The notes: generated by a model from the letters alone, not told the origin. Counted from the first letter of the stretch, positions 25,618 to 35,384 are shown. The stretch is DNA of 64,000 nucleotides from Teredinibacter purpureus (GCF_014217335.1 NZ_CP060092.1:2993501-3057500), one strand, 5' to 3'. Translations and numbers: made by a program.

Positions 25618-25992
25618 ATGGCTGTTTCAAATGATAAGTCGGCGAAGGTAGATAGAATTTTGGCCGAGCAGCGAGAGTATATTGCAAAGCGTGAGGGTGG
25701 ATACAGGGAAAAGTCGTTGAAAATGTACCCGTGGATTTGTGGCCGCTGTACGCGTGAATTTACGCGCGCTAACTTGCGTGAGCTTACGGTTCATCATCGA
25801 GACCACAACCATGACAATAATCCATCTGATGGCAGTAATTGGGAGTTATTGTGCGTGTATTGCCATGATGAGGAGCACACAAAATTCGAGAATATGGTGC
25901 GGTATGGCAGCACAACGGCTAAAGATATTCCGCCAGCTACGTTTAATCCATTTGCTGATCTAAAAGCGAAAATGGAGAAGGGAAATAGTTAG
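25618..25992 (+). CDS. yajD: YajD-like HNH nuclease family protein
   Basis: 124 residues from the ATG at 25618; a GTG at 25612 is possible. An HNH fold is visible: CGRC (about 43-46), LTVHHRDHNHDNNPSDGSNW and ELLCVYCHDEEH, giving two CxxC knuckles around the His-Asn-His core. Sequence and length match E. coli YajD, whose biological role is unknown. It is flanked by unrelated genes. Confidence 0.88.
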   Translation: MAVSNDKSAKVDRILAEQREYIAKREGGYREKSLKMYPWICGRCTREFTRANLRELTVHHRDHNHDNNPSDGSNWELLCVYCHDEEHTKFENMVRYGSTTAKDIPPATFNPFADLKAKMEKGNS

Positions 25993-26099
25993 AAGATTCT
26001 TTCTGTATGGGTTTTTTCAATTGCCGTTAATGGCTTGTGTGAATGTGTAGAAGCGGTCAGTTATACCTGTCTGTGCGTTAGTAATAGTAGGGGTGTCTA

Positions 26100-26453
26100 C
26101 TAAGTGAGGCTGCGTTTATTGCCGTGGGTGTCCATACAGACTAGCGTGACGTCTGTTGAAAATATATCGGATGTTTCATTGTCGGGAGCGCTCGCCACTT
26201 TGACGGTGACCTCGTAGGTAATCGATGTATTGCCTGTTTTTTTCTTTTTTACGTTAAAACTTAAAATGCTGCCTAGCTCAACACGTTTTCTATAGGTGAC
26301 TCGCTCCATGCCAGCGGTGACGAAACTTTCGCCAGGGTGGTCGAGTCGCGCGGCGATGTAGGCGCATTCATCTACCCATTTTAAAAGGGTTCCCCCAAAT
26401 AAATACCCATAATGATTAAGGTGCTCTGTAAGAACGAGCTGGTAATTTTGCAT
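26100..26453 (-). CDS. Hotdog-fold acyl-CoA thioesterase
   Basis: 117 residues. The N-terminal half carries HLNHYGYLFGGTLLKWVDECAYIAA, the hotdog helix with the Gly-Gly turn and acidic catalytic residue (Asp) of the YciA/BFIT-type family. ERVTYRKRVELGSILSF follows. It hydrolyses acyl-CoA thioesters; chain specificity cannot be read. It ends a likely two-gene unit with pspF, 25 bp downstream of it. Confidence 0.87.
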   Translation of the reverse strand: MQNYQLVLTEHLNHYGYLFGGTLLKWVDECAYIAARLDHPGESFVTAGMERVTYRKRVELGSILSFNVKKKKTGNTSITYEVTVKVASAPDNETSDIFSTDVTLVCMDTHGNKRSLT

Positions 26454-26478
26454 AGGCTATGGCCTCGTGCTTAAGCCT

Positions 26479-27558
26479 TTAGTGTTCATGCTCTTCTATG
26501 TTGTCAGGCGTTGTTTTGAGTAGAGAATATTTCTTTAGGCTGCCGCGTAATTGGTGGTAACTCAGCCCAAGTAGCTCCGCTGCTCTACGCTGATTAAAGC
26601 GTGTTTCTTCTAGTGCTGCTTTTATTAGGCTTTGTTCATAGTCTTCGACTGATTCTTTAAAGTCTAGCGGAAAATCGGGGTTGGGGTTTGTCTTGATAGG
26701 TTGCGGCGCAATTGTGTTAAGCGATGAGCGTTCTGGTTGAATGGCTGTTGTGTCCGACGAGGGCTGGACCAACCGGAAAGGTGATTCGAAAGGGTCTATT
26801 TGAATGTGGTCAATAGCGTCTGGGTTCTCTCCCCATCGGCTAATGCAGCGCTCAATCACATTTTTTAACTCGCGGACATTGCCTGGCCAAGTGTAACTGT
26901 GTAATTGTTGAACAGCGTTGGCGCTAAAACCCGTAAAATACGGTAGGCCCATTTCTTTGCACATGCTAAGGGCGTAATGTTCAGCAAGTAACAGAATATC
27001 CTCTTTACGCGCGCGCAGGGGGGGAAGGGTTACAACGTCGAACGCCAGCCTATCGAGTAGGTCGTGCCTGAACTTGCCTTGGTCAGCGAGCTGTGGGAGG
27101 TCAACGTTGGTAGCCGCTACCAGCCGTACATCGGCGCTGAGGGTGGTGCTGCCGCCCACTCTTTCGAATTCACCATACTCTATAAAGCGTAAGAGCTTTT
27201 CTTGTGTGCGCATAGACATGGTCGCGAGCTCATCTAAAAAGAGGGTGCCGCCGTCTGCGCGCTCAAACCTACCTTGATGCCGTTTTGTGGCCCCTGTAAA
27301 TGCGCCTGCTTCGTGACCAAACAGTTCGGACTCCAAAAGCTCTTGATTGAGTGCAGCGCAGTTCATTTTTATCAGTGATTTACTCCAGCGCTCGGAAAGG
27401 TAATGAAGCCGTTCGGCAACGAGCTCTTTTCCAGTGCCGCGCTCTCCGACAACGAGTACAGGACGGTTGAGCTGAGTTACGCGAGAGACATGTTCTAGTA
27501 CTTCTAGGAAACAGTCTGATTCGCCAATGACTTTTGGGGGCGTATTTTGATTGGTCAT
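26479..27558 (-). CDS. pspF: Sigma-54-dependent regulator PspF
   Basis: About 359 residues. It has no N-terminal receiver domain and begins directly with the AAA+ domain (VIGESDCFLEVLEHV), as in PspF. Seen in order: Walker A GERGTGKE, the sigma-54-contacting GAFTGATKRHQGRFE, Walker B GGTLFLDELATM, and R-finger region FRHDLLDRLAFDVV. A Fis-type HTH closes the protein (FNQRRAAELLGLSYHQLRG). It activates phage-shock genes in enterics, but no pspA, B or C gene is adjacent here. ATG 27558 or GTG 27567 may be the start. Confidence 0.88.
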   Translation of the reverse strand: MTNQNTPPKVIGESDCFLEVLEHVSRVTQLNRPVLVVGERGTGKELVAERLHYLSERWSKSLIKMNCAALNQELLESELFGHEAGAFTGATKRHQGRFERADGGTLFLDELATMSMRTQEKLLRFIEYGEFERVGGSTTLSADVRLVAATNVDLPQLADQGKFRHDLLDRLAFDVVTLPPLRARKEDILLLAEHYALSMCKEMGLPYFTGFSANAVQQLHSYTWPGNVRELKNVIERCISRWGENPDAIDHIQIDPFESPFRLVQPSSDTTAIQPERSSLNTIAPQPIKTNPNPDFPLDFKESVEDYEQSLIKAALEETRFNQRRAAELLGLSYHQLRGSLKKYSLLKTTPDNIEEHEH

Positions 27559-27772
27559 CTGGGCCACTTATTAGTTTTGTTGGCCGAATGTTAGCAATAT
27601 CGTTGCGCCGGGTAAAATGGGTATTAGGCGACACTGTGATTAAGCTATTAAAAACAGGCGGTTAGGGAGTTATTAGATTTGGCATGGATTCTGATATGGA
27701 GGTGTAGGCTGGCTGCGAGTACTCTTGCAGATGGGCTAATGTTTAAAACTATAAAATTACAGGGGATGAAAG

Positions 27773-28402
27773 ATGCTGAAGAATATTGGGGTGATGGTTG
27801 GTTCGATGTTGTTGTTAAATGCAACGGCGTGGGGCGGCGATAAAGGTGGAGCCGCCACATTTGATCTTGCTACGTTTACCGGCATTCGGCTTGAAACTCC
27901 AGCTACCGTGAATGTGCGGATAGGTAGCGTTCAACACGTGTCTATAGAAGCGGATGCGGCCATTTTAGACAAAATTAAACTGAAGGTTCAGCGCGAAACG
28001 CTCGTCATTAAACGGCAGCAATGGGGTATATTGTCGTCGGATATAGTGATTGATATTACCGTTCCCAGCCTAAAGTATGCGGCAATTTCGGGAGCCGGTA
28101 CTTTTATAATTAACGGGCTAAATGAAGAAAGTTTTGAAGCACGGATTTCTGGCTCGGGCGCTATTACTGCGCAAGGTACCGCTAAGGAAAGCGCTGTGTT
28201 TATATCGGGTGCGGGGAATGTTCTATTTAACGAACTCATTTCTAAACGCGCTAGCGTGAATATAAGCGGGTCAGGAAGCGTTAGTCTAACGGTAGAGGAC
28301 ACGCTTAAAAATCGAATTTCGGGAAGTGGCACTATTAGGTATAAGGGCCAGCCAATGCTCGATAATCATGTGTTGGGCTCTGGTACCATTGCTGAACTCT
28401 GA
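27773..28402 (+). CDS. Secreted DUF2807 (head-GIN) domain protein
   Basis: 209 residues with a signal peptide (MLKNIGVMVGSMLLLNATAWG) behind an AGGGG ribosome binding site. The mature part is the putative auto-transporter-adhesin head-GIN domain: repeated short strands of the form ISGAGT, ISGSGAIT, ISGAGNV, ISGSGSV and GSGTIRY make a right-handed beta helix. A likely surface or periplasmic structural protein; function unknown. Transcribed divergently from pspF, 214 bp away. Confidence 0.9.
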   Translation: MLKNIGVMVGSMLLLNATAWGGDKGGAATFDLATFTGIRLETPATVNVRIGSVQHVSIEADAAILDKIKLKVQRETLVIKRQQWGILSSDIVIDITVPSLKYAAISGAGTFIINGLNEESFEARISGSGAITAQGTAKESAVFISGAGNVLFNELISKRASVNISGSGSVSLTVEDTLKNRISGSGTIRYKGQPMLDNHVLGSGTIAEL

Positions 28403-28476
28403 GGGCTTGCGCTAGATTTTCAGGTTTTAACGCTCTAAACTCCTGCCGTACATCACTTTTATGGAGGGGTTTGAGT

Positions 28477-28899
28477 ATGCCAGTATTTGAAAGCTATGCC
28501 GTAACTTATTGCGGCTTGTGGTTAATCGTGGCGACAATGCTATTGCAGTCATTAGTGGGTGCAGTTGTTAAGGCAAGGCAACCTGGCGCAATACCGGGCA
28601 GGATCGACCCTTCGTTAAGTCATGGCTCGTTTGTTTTTAGAGCCCATCGAACCTTTCATAATTCGATTGAAAACGTACCCATGATGGTTGGTACGGTAGT
28701 GCTCGCGTTGTTAGTGCAAACGGGGCCACAGTGGACTGCCATTTGGGTGTGGGTTTTTGCTGTCGCGCGGATTATTCATATGGGTTTATTCTATGCGCTT
28801 TCGACAGAGAAAAATCCCAGCCCACGCAGCCATTTTTATTTAATTGGTGTTATTGCCAATATAGCATTGTTGGTTTTAATCGCGGCAAAACTGATGTAG
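28477..28899 (+). CDS. MAPEG family membrane protein
   Basis: 140 residues from the ATG at 28477, with GGAGGGG upstream. Four hydrophobic segments are spread over the chain, and RAHRTFHNSIENVPMMVG after the first loop is the MAPEG hallmark (Arg and Glu-Asn for glutathione or lipid binding). Related to microsomal glutathione transferases; bacterial members lack defined substrates. It follows the DUF2807 gene by 74 bp. Confidence 0.88.
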   Translation: MPVFESYAVTYCGLWLIVATMLLQSLVGAVVKARQPGAIPGRIDPSLSHGSFVFRAHRTFHNSIENVPMMVGTVVLALLVQTGPQWTAIWVWVFAVARIIHMGLFYALSTEKNPSPRSHFYLIGVIANIALLVLIAAKLM

Positions 28900-29207
28900 T
28901 TCGTTTGAGTGTTTAGCGAATGGAAGCCCAATAAGAGTAATAGAATTGCAGCCTGTTGGTGTGTTGTTAAGGCGTTTTTTGGAGCGATTTATGTGGTTTG
29001 TGTCTATGCAACGCTAATGCTTAATGAGTTTACGGTACTATATTTTAAGTTTAATCGTATGCTAAACCACCTTTCGCATTGACGACAATGCCTTGAACCT
29101 AACGTGACTATCGGGGTATATTCGCCGACGCTCTAAACCATTCGCTTAATATCCGAGTTGATAGGTGGGCTTTGAAAATAAGAAACTAACATTAAAAGGG
29201 GAATATC
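28900..29207. other. 308-bp intergenic region
   Basis: I see no gene, RNA or clear terminator. The right end supplies the AAAAGGGGA ribosome binding site for the next gene. Confidence 0.5.
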
Positions 29208-29681
29208 ATGGAAGCTGAAAATCCGTATAAATCACCTGAGGCCTCTGTTGAGGCAGCGGCGCAAGGGAAACTAAGTGAGGTATTTGAACGGTATACTGCA
29301 TGGGCGGTATTTGGGCTTGGTATTATTACCTTTGGATTGTATTCGGTTTACTGGTTGGTCAGTCGAACGAAGCAAATGAATGCCCGAAGTGATCAAGTTA
29401 TTGGAAATGGTTTAATTTATTCCATGCTTGTTTTTTACATTTTGTCTTTTGTGTCGAACTTTGTAACACTTGCCGACCCTACGATTGGCGGGATTTTGGG
29501 GCTGTCAGGGCTTCCTGCAATTGTTTTGATGTACGTAGTTGTCTATAAACTTCGCAACCGTATACACACCTATGTAGGCTCGCAACCTAGTACTCATGCT
29601 TGGGCTGGTCCAATTCTAACGTTCTTTTTTACCGTTATATACTTGCAGTACAAAATTAATAAAATTATTGATAACGAGTAA
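29208..29681 (+). CDS. DUF4234-like membrane protein
   Basis: 157 residues. It opens with ENPYKSPEA, a short proline motif common before small membrane domains, then four hydrophobic helices at about 33-52, 67-88, 95-113 and 128-147. GIITFGLYSVYWLVSRTKQMN matches the DUF4234 pattern. Function unknown. A strong terminator follows at 29691, so it is probably a single-gene unit separate from the RDD operon. Confidence 0.75.
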   Translation: MEAENPYKSPEASVEAAAQGKLSEVFERYTAWAVFGLGIITFGLYSVYWLVSRTKQMNARSDQVIGNGLIYSMLVFYILSFVSNFVTLADPTIGGILGLSGLPAIVLMYVVVYKLRNRIHTYVGSQPSTHAWAGPILTFFFTVIYLQYKINKIIDNE

Positions 29682-29690
29682 GTCTATGCA

Positions 29691-29722
29691 ACGACAATTC
29701 TTTTTAAGAGTTGTCGTTTTTT
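29691..29722 (+). terminator. Intrinsic terminator
   Basis: ACGACAATTCTT pairs with AAGAGTTGTCGT across a short T-rich loop, with one mismatch, and is followed by TTTTTT. It lies 9 nt after the stop codon of the DUF4234-like gene. Confidence 0.82.
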
Positions 29723-29759
29723 ATGAGAATAAAAAAAGCTGGCTCTGTAAGCGAAGGAT

Positions 29760-30455
29760 ATGCACAAGTTGTTAGATACCAGTTACCACGTCGAAACCCC
29801 TGAATCGATCGATCTTACCGCTCAAGTGGTGGGGCCCGTATCGCGAGTTCTCGCGTATGCCTTGGACCTATTAATACGGTTATTTGTTTTATTGTTAATG
29901 CTTATGTTGCTGGCGTTTATGGGCGCGGCAGGCTGGGGCGTTTTTGCAATATTAGCGTTTATATTTGAATGGTTTTATCCGGTTCTGTTTGAAGTGTTAC
30001 GTCAAGGTCAAACACCGGGAAAAAAAGCCATGAAGATTGCGGTTGTTAATGACGACCTAACGCCCGTTACTTGGAGTACGTCTCTTATACGTAACTTGTT
30101 ACGTGCAGCCGATATTCTACCGTTTGGCTATGTGCTTGGGCTTTCGTGTATGTGTAGTTCCCAGCATTTCCAGCGATTAGGCGATTTAGCGGCTGGGTCC
30201 ATTGTTATTCACCGTCGCGACAACAGCGACATCGCCATAGATTTACCCGATGTACCGTCTCAATCTCCGCCAATATCATTGTCTATTGAGGACCAGGTAG
30301 CGTTGACGGGTTATGTACAGCGGCATGCCCAATTGTCGGAAGGCCGAAAACAAGAGTTGGCGGATATATTACAAGAGCTGTCACCGAAAGAAGGTGCAGA
30401 AGGCGTACGTTATATTCAGGGAATAGGCAATTGGCTGCTGGGAAGTCGAAAATGA
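29760..30455 (+). CDS. RDD family membrane protein
   Basis: 231 residues. The RDD domain fills about 20-150: SRVLAYALDLLIRLFVLLL (Arg then Asp-Leu) opens it, and GQTPGKKAMKIAVVNDDL closes the first helix pair. Two or three transmembrane helices are seen. A soluble tail of about 80 residues follows. First gene of a tightly coupled six-gene operon (RDD, SpoIIM, DUF4129, DUF4350, MoxR, DUF58); GAAGGAT precedes its ATG. Confidence 0.9.
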   Translation: MHKLLDTSYHVETPESIDLTAQVVGPVSRVLAYALDLLIRLFVLLLMLMLLAFMGAAGWGVFAILAFIFEWFYPVLFEVLRQGQTPGKKAMKIAVVNDDLTPVTWSTSLIRNLLRAADILPFGYVLGLSCMCSSQHFQRLGDLAAGSIVIHRRDNSDIAIDLPDVPSQSPPISLSIEDQVALTGYVQRHAQLSEGRKQELADILQELSPKEGAEGVRYIQGIGNWLLGSRK

Positions 30456-31408
30456 AACAGCAAAGTTTTGAATCGAAAAACAGCGAAATGTGGCAGCAAT
30501 TGGATGTTATATTGTCCAGTAAAAACCCCTCCTCAGACAAACAGTTCCCTCAATTATTTCGGGCATTATGTCAGCAATTGGCCGTTGCTAAACATCGTCG
30601 TTATAGCCCCCAGTTGGTCGATAAGCTTAACGATCGTGTGATAAAAGCACATCATATTTTCTATCAGCATAATCGGCGCTTTCACTTTCAATGGTTAGAT
30701 TTTTTTGTGTGGGGCTTCCCTGATGCTGTTCGCCGTAACCGAGCTTTCGTAGGCGTAGCCGCTGCGCTGTTTCTCATTCCTCTTTTGGGCATGGCACTGG
30801 CGTGCTATTTCAATGAGGAATTTATTTACAGTTTTATGGCGGCCGAAGAGGTTAGGGGGATGGAGTCAATGTACGACCCGAGCAATGATAAAATTGGCCG
30901 TGACCGCGACACGAATACCGACGTGGCAATGTTTGGCTATTATATCTACAACAATATTGGTATTAGTTTCCGATCTTTTGCGGGCGGTATATTGTTTGGT
31001 TTAGGGTCTATTTTCTTTATGGTATTTAATGGTCTTGCCATTGGCGGTGTTGCGGGGCATCTGACTCAAGTGGGATATAGCACTACTTTTTATCCCTTTG
31101 TTGCAGGGCATGGTTCTTTTGAGCTTACCGCCATTGTCTTAAGTGGCGCTGCTGGCCTAAAACTTGGTTACGCGATGGTCAACCCTGGCCAGCTCTCTTT
31201 TCTGCATTCAGTGCGCGCGGCTGGTCGTGACTCTGTGTTGATAGTATACGGTTCAATTGTGATGTTGTTAATTGCAGCGTTTATTGAAGCGTTTTGGTCT
31301 TCTACAACAACGTTACCGCATTTATTAAAATATTCTGTCGGCATTATATTTTGGATAGCCGTTATCGCCTACTTTATTTATTCGGGGCGGCGCTATGGAT
31401 CTCGATAA
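30452..31408 (+). CDS. Stage II sporulation protein M-like membrane protein
   Basis: 318 residues from the ATG at 30452, which overlaps the RDD stop codon as ATGA. The N-terminal 90 residues are soluble. Then several transmembrane helices appear with NNIGISFRSFAGGILFGLGS and VAGHGSFELTAIVLSGAAGL, the SpoIIM family core. In non-sporulating proteobacteria this family travels with MoxR/DUF58 genes. An envelope-complex role is likely; no sporulation function is implied. Confidence 0.9.
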   Translation: MKQQSFESKNSEMWQQLDVILSSKNPSSDKQFPQLFRALCQQLAVAKHRRYSPQLVDKLNDRVIKAHHIFYQHNRRFHFQWLDFFVWGFPDAVRRNRAFVGVAAALFLIPLLGMALACYFNEEFIYSFMAAEEVRGMESMYDPSNDKIGRDRDTNTDVAMFGYYIYNNIGISFRSFAGGILFGLGSIFFMVFNGLAIGGVAGHLTQVGYSTTFYPFVAGHGSFELTAIVLSGAAGLKLGYAMVNPGQLSFLHSVRAAGRDSVLIVYGSIVMLLIAAFIEAFWSSTTTLPHLLKYSVGIIFWIAVIAYFIYSGRRYGSR

Positions 31409-32993
31409 GATTGGTGTGGCGGCGCGTCAGCGATCCCCATGGGAAGCACTTGATCTCGGCTTCGTTATGGCGCGGGCTTGGTGGTGGCAGCTGTATTTGA
31501 GTTGGTTTGTACCCAGTTGTATTGTATTTGTGGTTGTTAGCGTGGCATTTCCGTCAATTAATTGGTTGTCGTATCTTCTGGTGTGGTGGTTAAAGCCGTT
31601 ATGGGATAGGGGGCCACTGTTTATCGCTAGTCGGCGGCTATTTGGTGAGAATACTAGTGCGCGTGAAGTTTTTCGAAATTTATGGCGTTTGTACAAAACG
31701 GATCTTTTTCTTTGTCTTACGCTGCGACGTTTAAGTTTTACTCGTTCTTTTGATATGCCGCTCACTGTTCTTGAACAGTTGAAAGGAAAGAAACGCAGTG
31801 CCCGACAATTAATTTTGCATCGGTACCACAGCGGCGCGGCTAGCTGGTTGACGGTCGTCGGTTTTTTTGTAGAGGCTTTCTTTGTGCTAGCAATGTTTTC
31901 GTTTTTAGCGGTTATGGTGCCCGAGCAGGTTGATATTGATTACTGGGGATTACTGGTTGATGAAGATGAAATGTTTCTTTGGTTGAATAACGCCCTCACG
32001 TTCCTAGCCATGAGTATTGTCGGCCCGTTTTTCTCTGTGGCTGGATTTGCACTTTATATTAGCCGGCGTATTGATCTGGAAGCGTGGGATGTGGAAATCC
32101 GATTTAGGCATTTGGCTTCGCAGTATGCAAAAAAAACGCAGGTTAAACACTCTGCAGTGGCGCCACTCGTTTTGTGCATGTCAATATTGTTTGTAAGTGC
32201 TTTGGGGGTTCAGAGTGCGCCGGTGTTTGCGAATAACGTGCAATGGGCTGATGAAGCCGTTCTTTCTATTGATGAAAATATTCAGGATCTCGAGCCGGTC
32301 GTTTCGCCTGAAGCACGGTTTTCGAAAAATGCGATACTGACCGTATTGGAGGGTGAAGAGTTTCATCGTATTGAGGATGTGAGTGGTTGGAGAATTATCA
32401 GTATAGACGACCAAGAAAACGAGGAGATTCCAGAGTGGATGATTTCGTTTATAGAATTTATTTTGGAAAACTTAGATGTTTTTGCAGGAATCGCCGATGT
32501 ACTTAAAGCACCATTGACCTATCTCGAAGTGGTGTTGTGGAGTATTTTTGTTGTGATAGTGGTGTACGTTATTTATCGCTATCGGCAATCTATTCGGGGG
32601 TTTGTTTCGTCTGTTGACCCAAGAAACCAGTTGGTTGCGCCTCCCGAAGTGTTATTTGGGCTGGATGTTACGAGAGAGAGCTTACCCGAAGATATTCCTG
32701 CCGCGGTTAGAGCTTTGTGGGCGTTGGGAGATCATCGGGCTGCAACGAGCTTGTTGTATAGAGCATTGCTGACAGGCTTGATTCATGAGTATGAGTTTAT
32801 TTTTGCAGACAGTAATACCGAAGGTGAGTGTGTTGCAATAGTTACCGCTAGCGGTAATTCTGTTTTAAGTGATTATGTGGCGACTTTGACAGCGTGTTGG
32901 CAAGCGTTAGCGTATGGGCATATTGTACCCGAAAGCAGCGCTATCGAATCTCTGTGCGTTCAGTGGAATGAGGTGTTCCCTGATGACGAATAG
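31395..32993 (+). CDS. DUF4129-domain membrane protein
   Basis: 532 residues, overlapping the SpoIIM-like gene by 14 bp. The N-terminal half has several transmembrane helices; the next (about 255-275) ends in an Ala-rich, signal-like VQSAPVFA. A periplasmic stretch follows, then a single helix at about 378-397. The C-terminal 110 residues are the DUF4129 domain, recognised by AAVRALWALGDHRAATSLLYRALL. This domain is the usual partner of DUF4350 and DUF58 proteins in MoxR operons. Confidence 0.85.
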   Translation: MDLDKIGVAARQRSPWEALDLGFVMARAWWWQLYLSWFVPSCIVFVVVSVAFPSINWLSYLLVWWLKPLWDRGPLFIASRRLFGENTSAREVFRNLWRLYKTDLFLCLTLRRLSFTRSFDMPLTVLEQLKGKKRSARQLILHRYHSGAASWLTVVGFFVEAFFVLAMFSFLAVMVPEQVDIDYWGLLVDEDEMFLWLNNALTFLAMSIVGPFFSVAGFALYISRRIDLEAWDVEIRFRHLASQYAKKTQVKHSAVAPLVLCMSILFVSALGVQSAPVFANNVQWADEAVLSIDENIQDLEPVVSPEARFSKNAILTVLEGEEFHRIEDVSGWRIISIDDQENEEIPEWMISFIEFILENLDVFAGIADVLKAPLTYLEVVLWSIFVVIVVYVIYRYRQSIRGFVSSVDPRNQLVAPPEVLFGLDVTRESLPEDIPAAVRALWALGDHRAATSLLYRALLTGLIHEYEFIFADSNTEGECVAIVTASGNSVLSDYVATLTACWQALAYGHIVPESSAIESLCVQWNEVFPDDE

Positions 32994-34356
32994 ATTGAGT
33001 GTTATTTTTTCTGTACTCCTGCTTCTAACGTTTAGTTATGTGTGTTATCTCTTTGTTGAATACTACGAGGAGTCCGACGATTTAGGGTGGCGTAAAGAGG
33101 CGCTCAGAAATCCTTATTTAGCCTTAGAGATTTTTAGTCAGGAGATAGGTACTGAGGTTTTGGGGGTTGACAGCTATTTAAAACTTGAGCCACTAGAGGC
33201 CTACGATACGTTACTTTTAGCCAGTAGCGGTCAAATTGTATCGGATAAGCGGCTTACTGAAGTTTTAAACTGGATCGATTCTGGTGGTCATTTAATCGTT
33301 GCGGCTGAGTGTGGCACTAATGATCGTTTATGTGATTACTTCGACGTTGTAACGGAAGAGACTGAGTATGAATCATCTGTATTTGAAGATGATTTTTTTG
33401 ATGAGTTTTCGAATCTAGAAAGCGACGCTAACTCAGAAGGGGAACCCGGCGAGGGTATAGATGAAGCGCGAGCTTTGGAAGAAAAGAAAGCGCGTAGAAA
33501 AAAGCGGTTTATTGACGGTTTAAGAAATTACAACGAAAAGTTAAAAGATGAAGGATTGCTTGCCAGTAGTGAAGAGGAAGTGCCGTATCGTGAACAGGTT
33601 TTAGCCTATGAACTGAGTATTGCAAAAGAGCAGTTATCGTCATTGGTCTTTGGTTCGGTAGAGGGTGCGTTGCGTGTTGAGTTCGATCCGGCACTGGCAT
33701 TGTCCCATCCCGCGTTAACGGATGATTATTGGGATAAAAGCCAATACGATGCGATATATTCCGGTGGCAGTGAGTACGGTGTGCATTTCATGCAACTCGA
33801 AAAAGGCGCCGGTCTCGTAACATTGATGTCGGATACTCTTCAGTTTAGGTCAGAAAATATTGATAAATTTGATCATGCATATTTATGGCAGGTGCTGTCT
33901 GGTGGGGAGAAAGCGGCCATAGTTTATGGCTCTAATATGCCATCTCTAGGCTTTATGCTCTGGGTTTTTATGCCTGAAATGTTGATCGCTTTTGGGGTTT
34001 TTGTTGGGCTTTGGATTTGGTATCAAGTTCGGCGGTTTGGGCCAGTAACCGTCAATAATGTTCGAGAGCGACGATCCTCTTCGGAACATATATCGGCGAG
34101 TGCGGGTTTTTTGTGGCGTGGGGATTGGCAGGCAGATTTACTGAACCCTATTCGTGTTGATATCCGTAGGCAAGCGGATAAGAACCTAGCAGGGTACGAA
34201 TCTGCCGACGAAAATCAGCGCTTAGAAATGTTGGCTAATGAGAGTGGGTTGGAGCGGAGTTTGGTTCAAGATGCGATGACCTTAGACGATAAATTTAATG
34301 AAGATAGCTTCTATAAAATAGTGCGAATATTACAGCGAATTAGAGAGTGCTTATGA
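32983..34356 (+). CDS. DUF4350-domain membrane protein
   Basis: 457 residues from the ATG at 32983, which overlaps the upstream gene by 11 bp. One helix spans about 5-25, then comes a periplasmic region with the DUF4350 fold (YDTLLLASSGQIVSDKRLTE, WIDSGGHLIVAAE) and a highly acidic, Lys-rich insertion at about 125-185. A second helix lies near 325-350, followed by VRRFGPV and a cytoplasmic tail. It probably senses or assembles with the DUF4129 protein. Confidence 0.85.
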   Translation: MTNRLSVIFSVLLLLTFSYVCYLFVEYYEESDDLGWRKEALRNPYLALEIFSQEIGTEVLGVDSYLKLEPLEAYDTLLLASSGQIVSDKRLTEVLNWIDSGGHLIVAAECGTNDRLCDYFDVVTEETEYESSVFEDDFFDEFSNLESDANSEGEPGEGIDEARALEEKKARRKKRFIDGLRNYNEKLKDEGLLASSEEEVPYREQVLAYELSIAKEQLSSLVFGSVEGALRVEFDPALALSHPALTDDYWDKSQYDAIYSGGSEYGVHFMQLEKGAGLVTLMSDTLQFRSENIDKFDHAYLWQVLSGGEKAAIVYGSNMPSLGFMLWVFMPEMLIAFGVFVGLWIWYQVRRFGPVTVNNVRERRSSSEHISASAGFLWRGDWQADLLNPIRVDIRRQADKNLAGYESADENQRLEMLANESGLERSLVQDAMTLDDKFNEDSFYKIVRILQRIRECL

Positions 34357-35384
34357 CGGATAATAATGAACAGAATCTACAGGTGGCTTCGGATGCGGTG
34401 CAACATGCAGCAGACAACAGCACGGGTAAGCATGGTAGAGCACAGGCGGTTATCGAACAATTACGGCAGCGGATAAACACTGAGCTTATCGGCCAAAAAG
34501 ACGTGATCGATCAAGTAATCATAGCGCTTTTAGCTAACGGCCATGTGCTGGTTGAAGGCGTGCCAGGGCTTGGGAAAACATTGTTGGTTCGTCTGCTTGC
34601 AAATTGTTTTGAGGGTGAATTTAAACGTATACAGTTTACACCGGATTTGATGCCCGCTGATATTACTGGGCATGTATTATTCGATATTAATGAAAGTAAA
34701 TTTCGATTACGTAAGGGGCCTGTATTCACCAATATATTGTTGGCGGATGAAATTAATCGTGCGCCCGCAAAAACTCAGGCGGCATTGCTAGAGGTGATGC
34801 AAGAGAGGCAGGTTACATTAGAAGGTACGGCTAAAGATGTGCCGACACCGTTTATGGTTATGGCGACTCAAAATCCAATTGAACAAGAAGGTACCTATCC
34901 GTTACCCGAAGCACAATTGGATCGCTTTTTAATTAAAGTGCTTATTGATTACCCTTCCCATGAAGATGAAGCACGGCTGACATCGTTGGTAACAACCGGT
35001 TACGTGGATGATCAAGATGCTTTTAACGATGACACTTCTATATTAAATCCAGAACAAATCTTCGAGCTACAGAAAATAGTGGCGAATATTGTTGTTGACG
35101 AACAGGTTACGGATTACGCTGTGAGATTAGTGCGAGCAACGCGTGGTACTACAACGTTAACAAGAGGGGCGGGAACACGGGCCTGTATAGCGTTAATTCG
35201 TTGCGCTCGAGCATACGCGCTATTGCGGGGCGCTGATTTCGTATTACCTGACGACATTAAGCAAATGGCATTGCCAGTATTACGGCATCGAGTGTCATTG
35301 TCGGCTGAAATGGAGATTGACGGTTTTAGTGTTGATCAAGTGTTGACGAAAATCTTAAACGGTGTGGATGCTCCACGTTTATGA
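34353..35384 (+). CDS. MoxR family AAA+ ATPase
   Basis: 343 residues from the ATG at 34353, overlapping the DUF4350 stop. Walker A is GVPGLGKTLLV; Walker B and its neighbour read NILLADEINRAPAKTQAALLEVMQE in two parts; a sensor Asn appears in MATQNPIEQEGTYPLPEAQLDRF. MoxR ATPases act as chaperones in complex maturation together with VWA/DUF58 partners. It follows the start with a Gln/His-rich linker of about 40 residues. Confidence 0.95.
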   Translation: MTDNNEQNLQVASDAVQHAADNSTGKHGRAQAVIEQLRQRINTELIGQKDVIDQVIIALLANGHVLVEGVPGLGKTLLVRLLANCFEGEFKRIQFTPDLMPADITGHVLFDINESKFRLRKGPVFTNILLADEINRAPAKTQAALLEVMQERQVTLEGTAKDVPTPFMVMATQNPIEQEGTYPLPEAQLDRFLIKVLIDYPSHEDEARLTSLVTTGYVDDQDAFNDDTSILNPEQIFELQKIVANIVVDEQVTDYAVRLVRATRGTTTLTRGAGTRACIALIRCARAYALLRGADFVLPDDIKQMALPVLRHRVSLSAEMEIDGFSVDQVLTKILNGVDAPRL

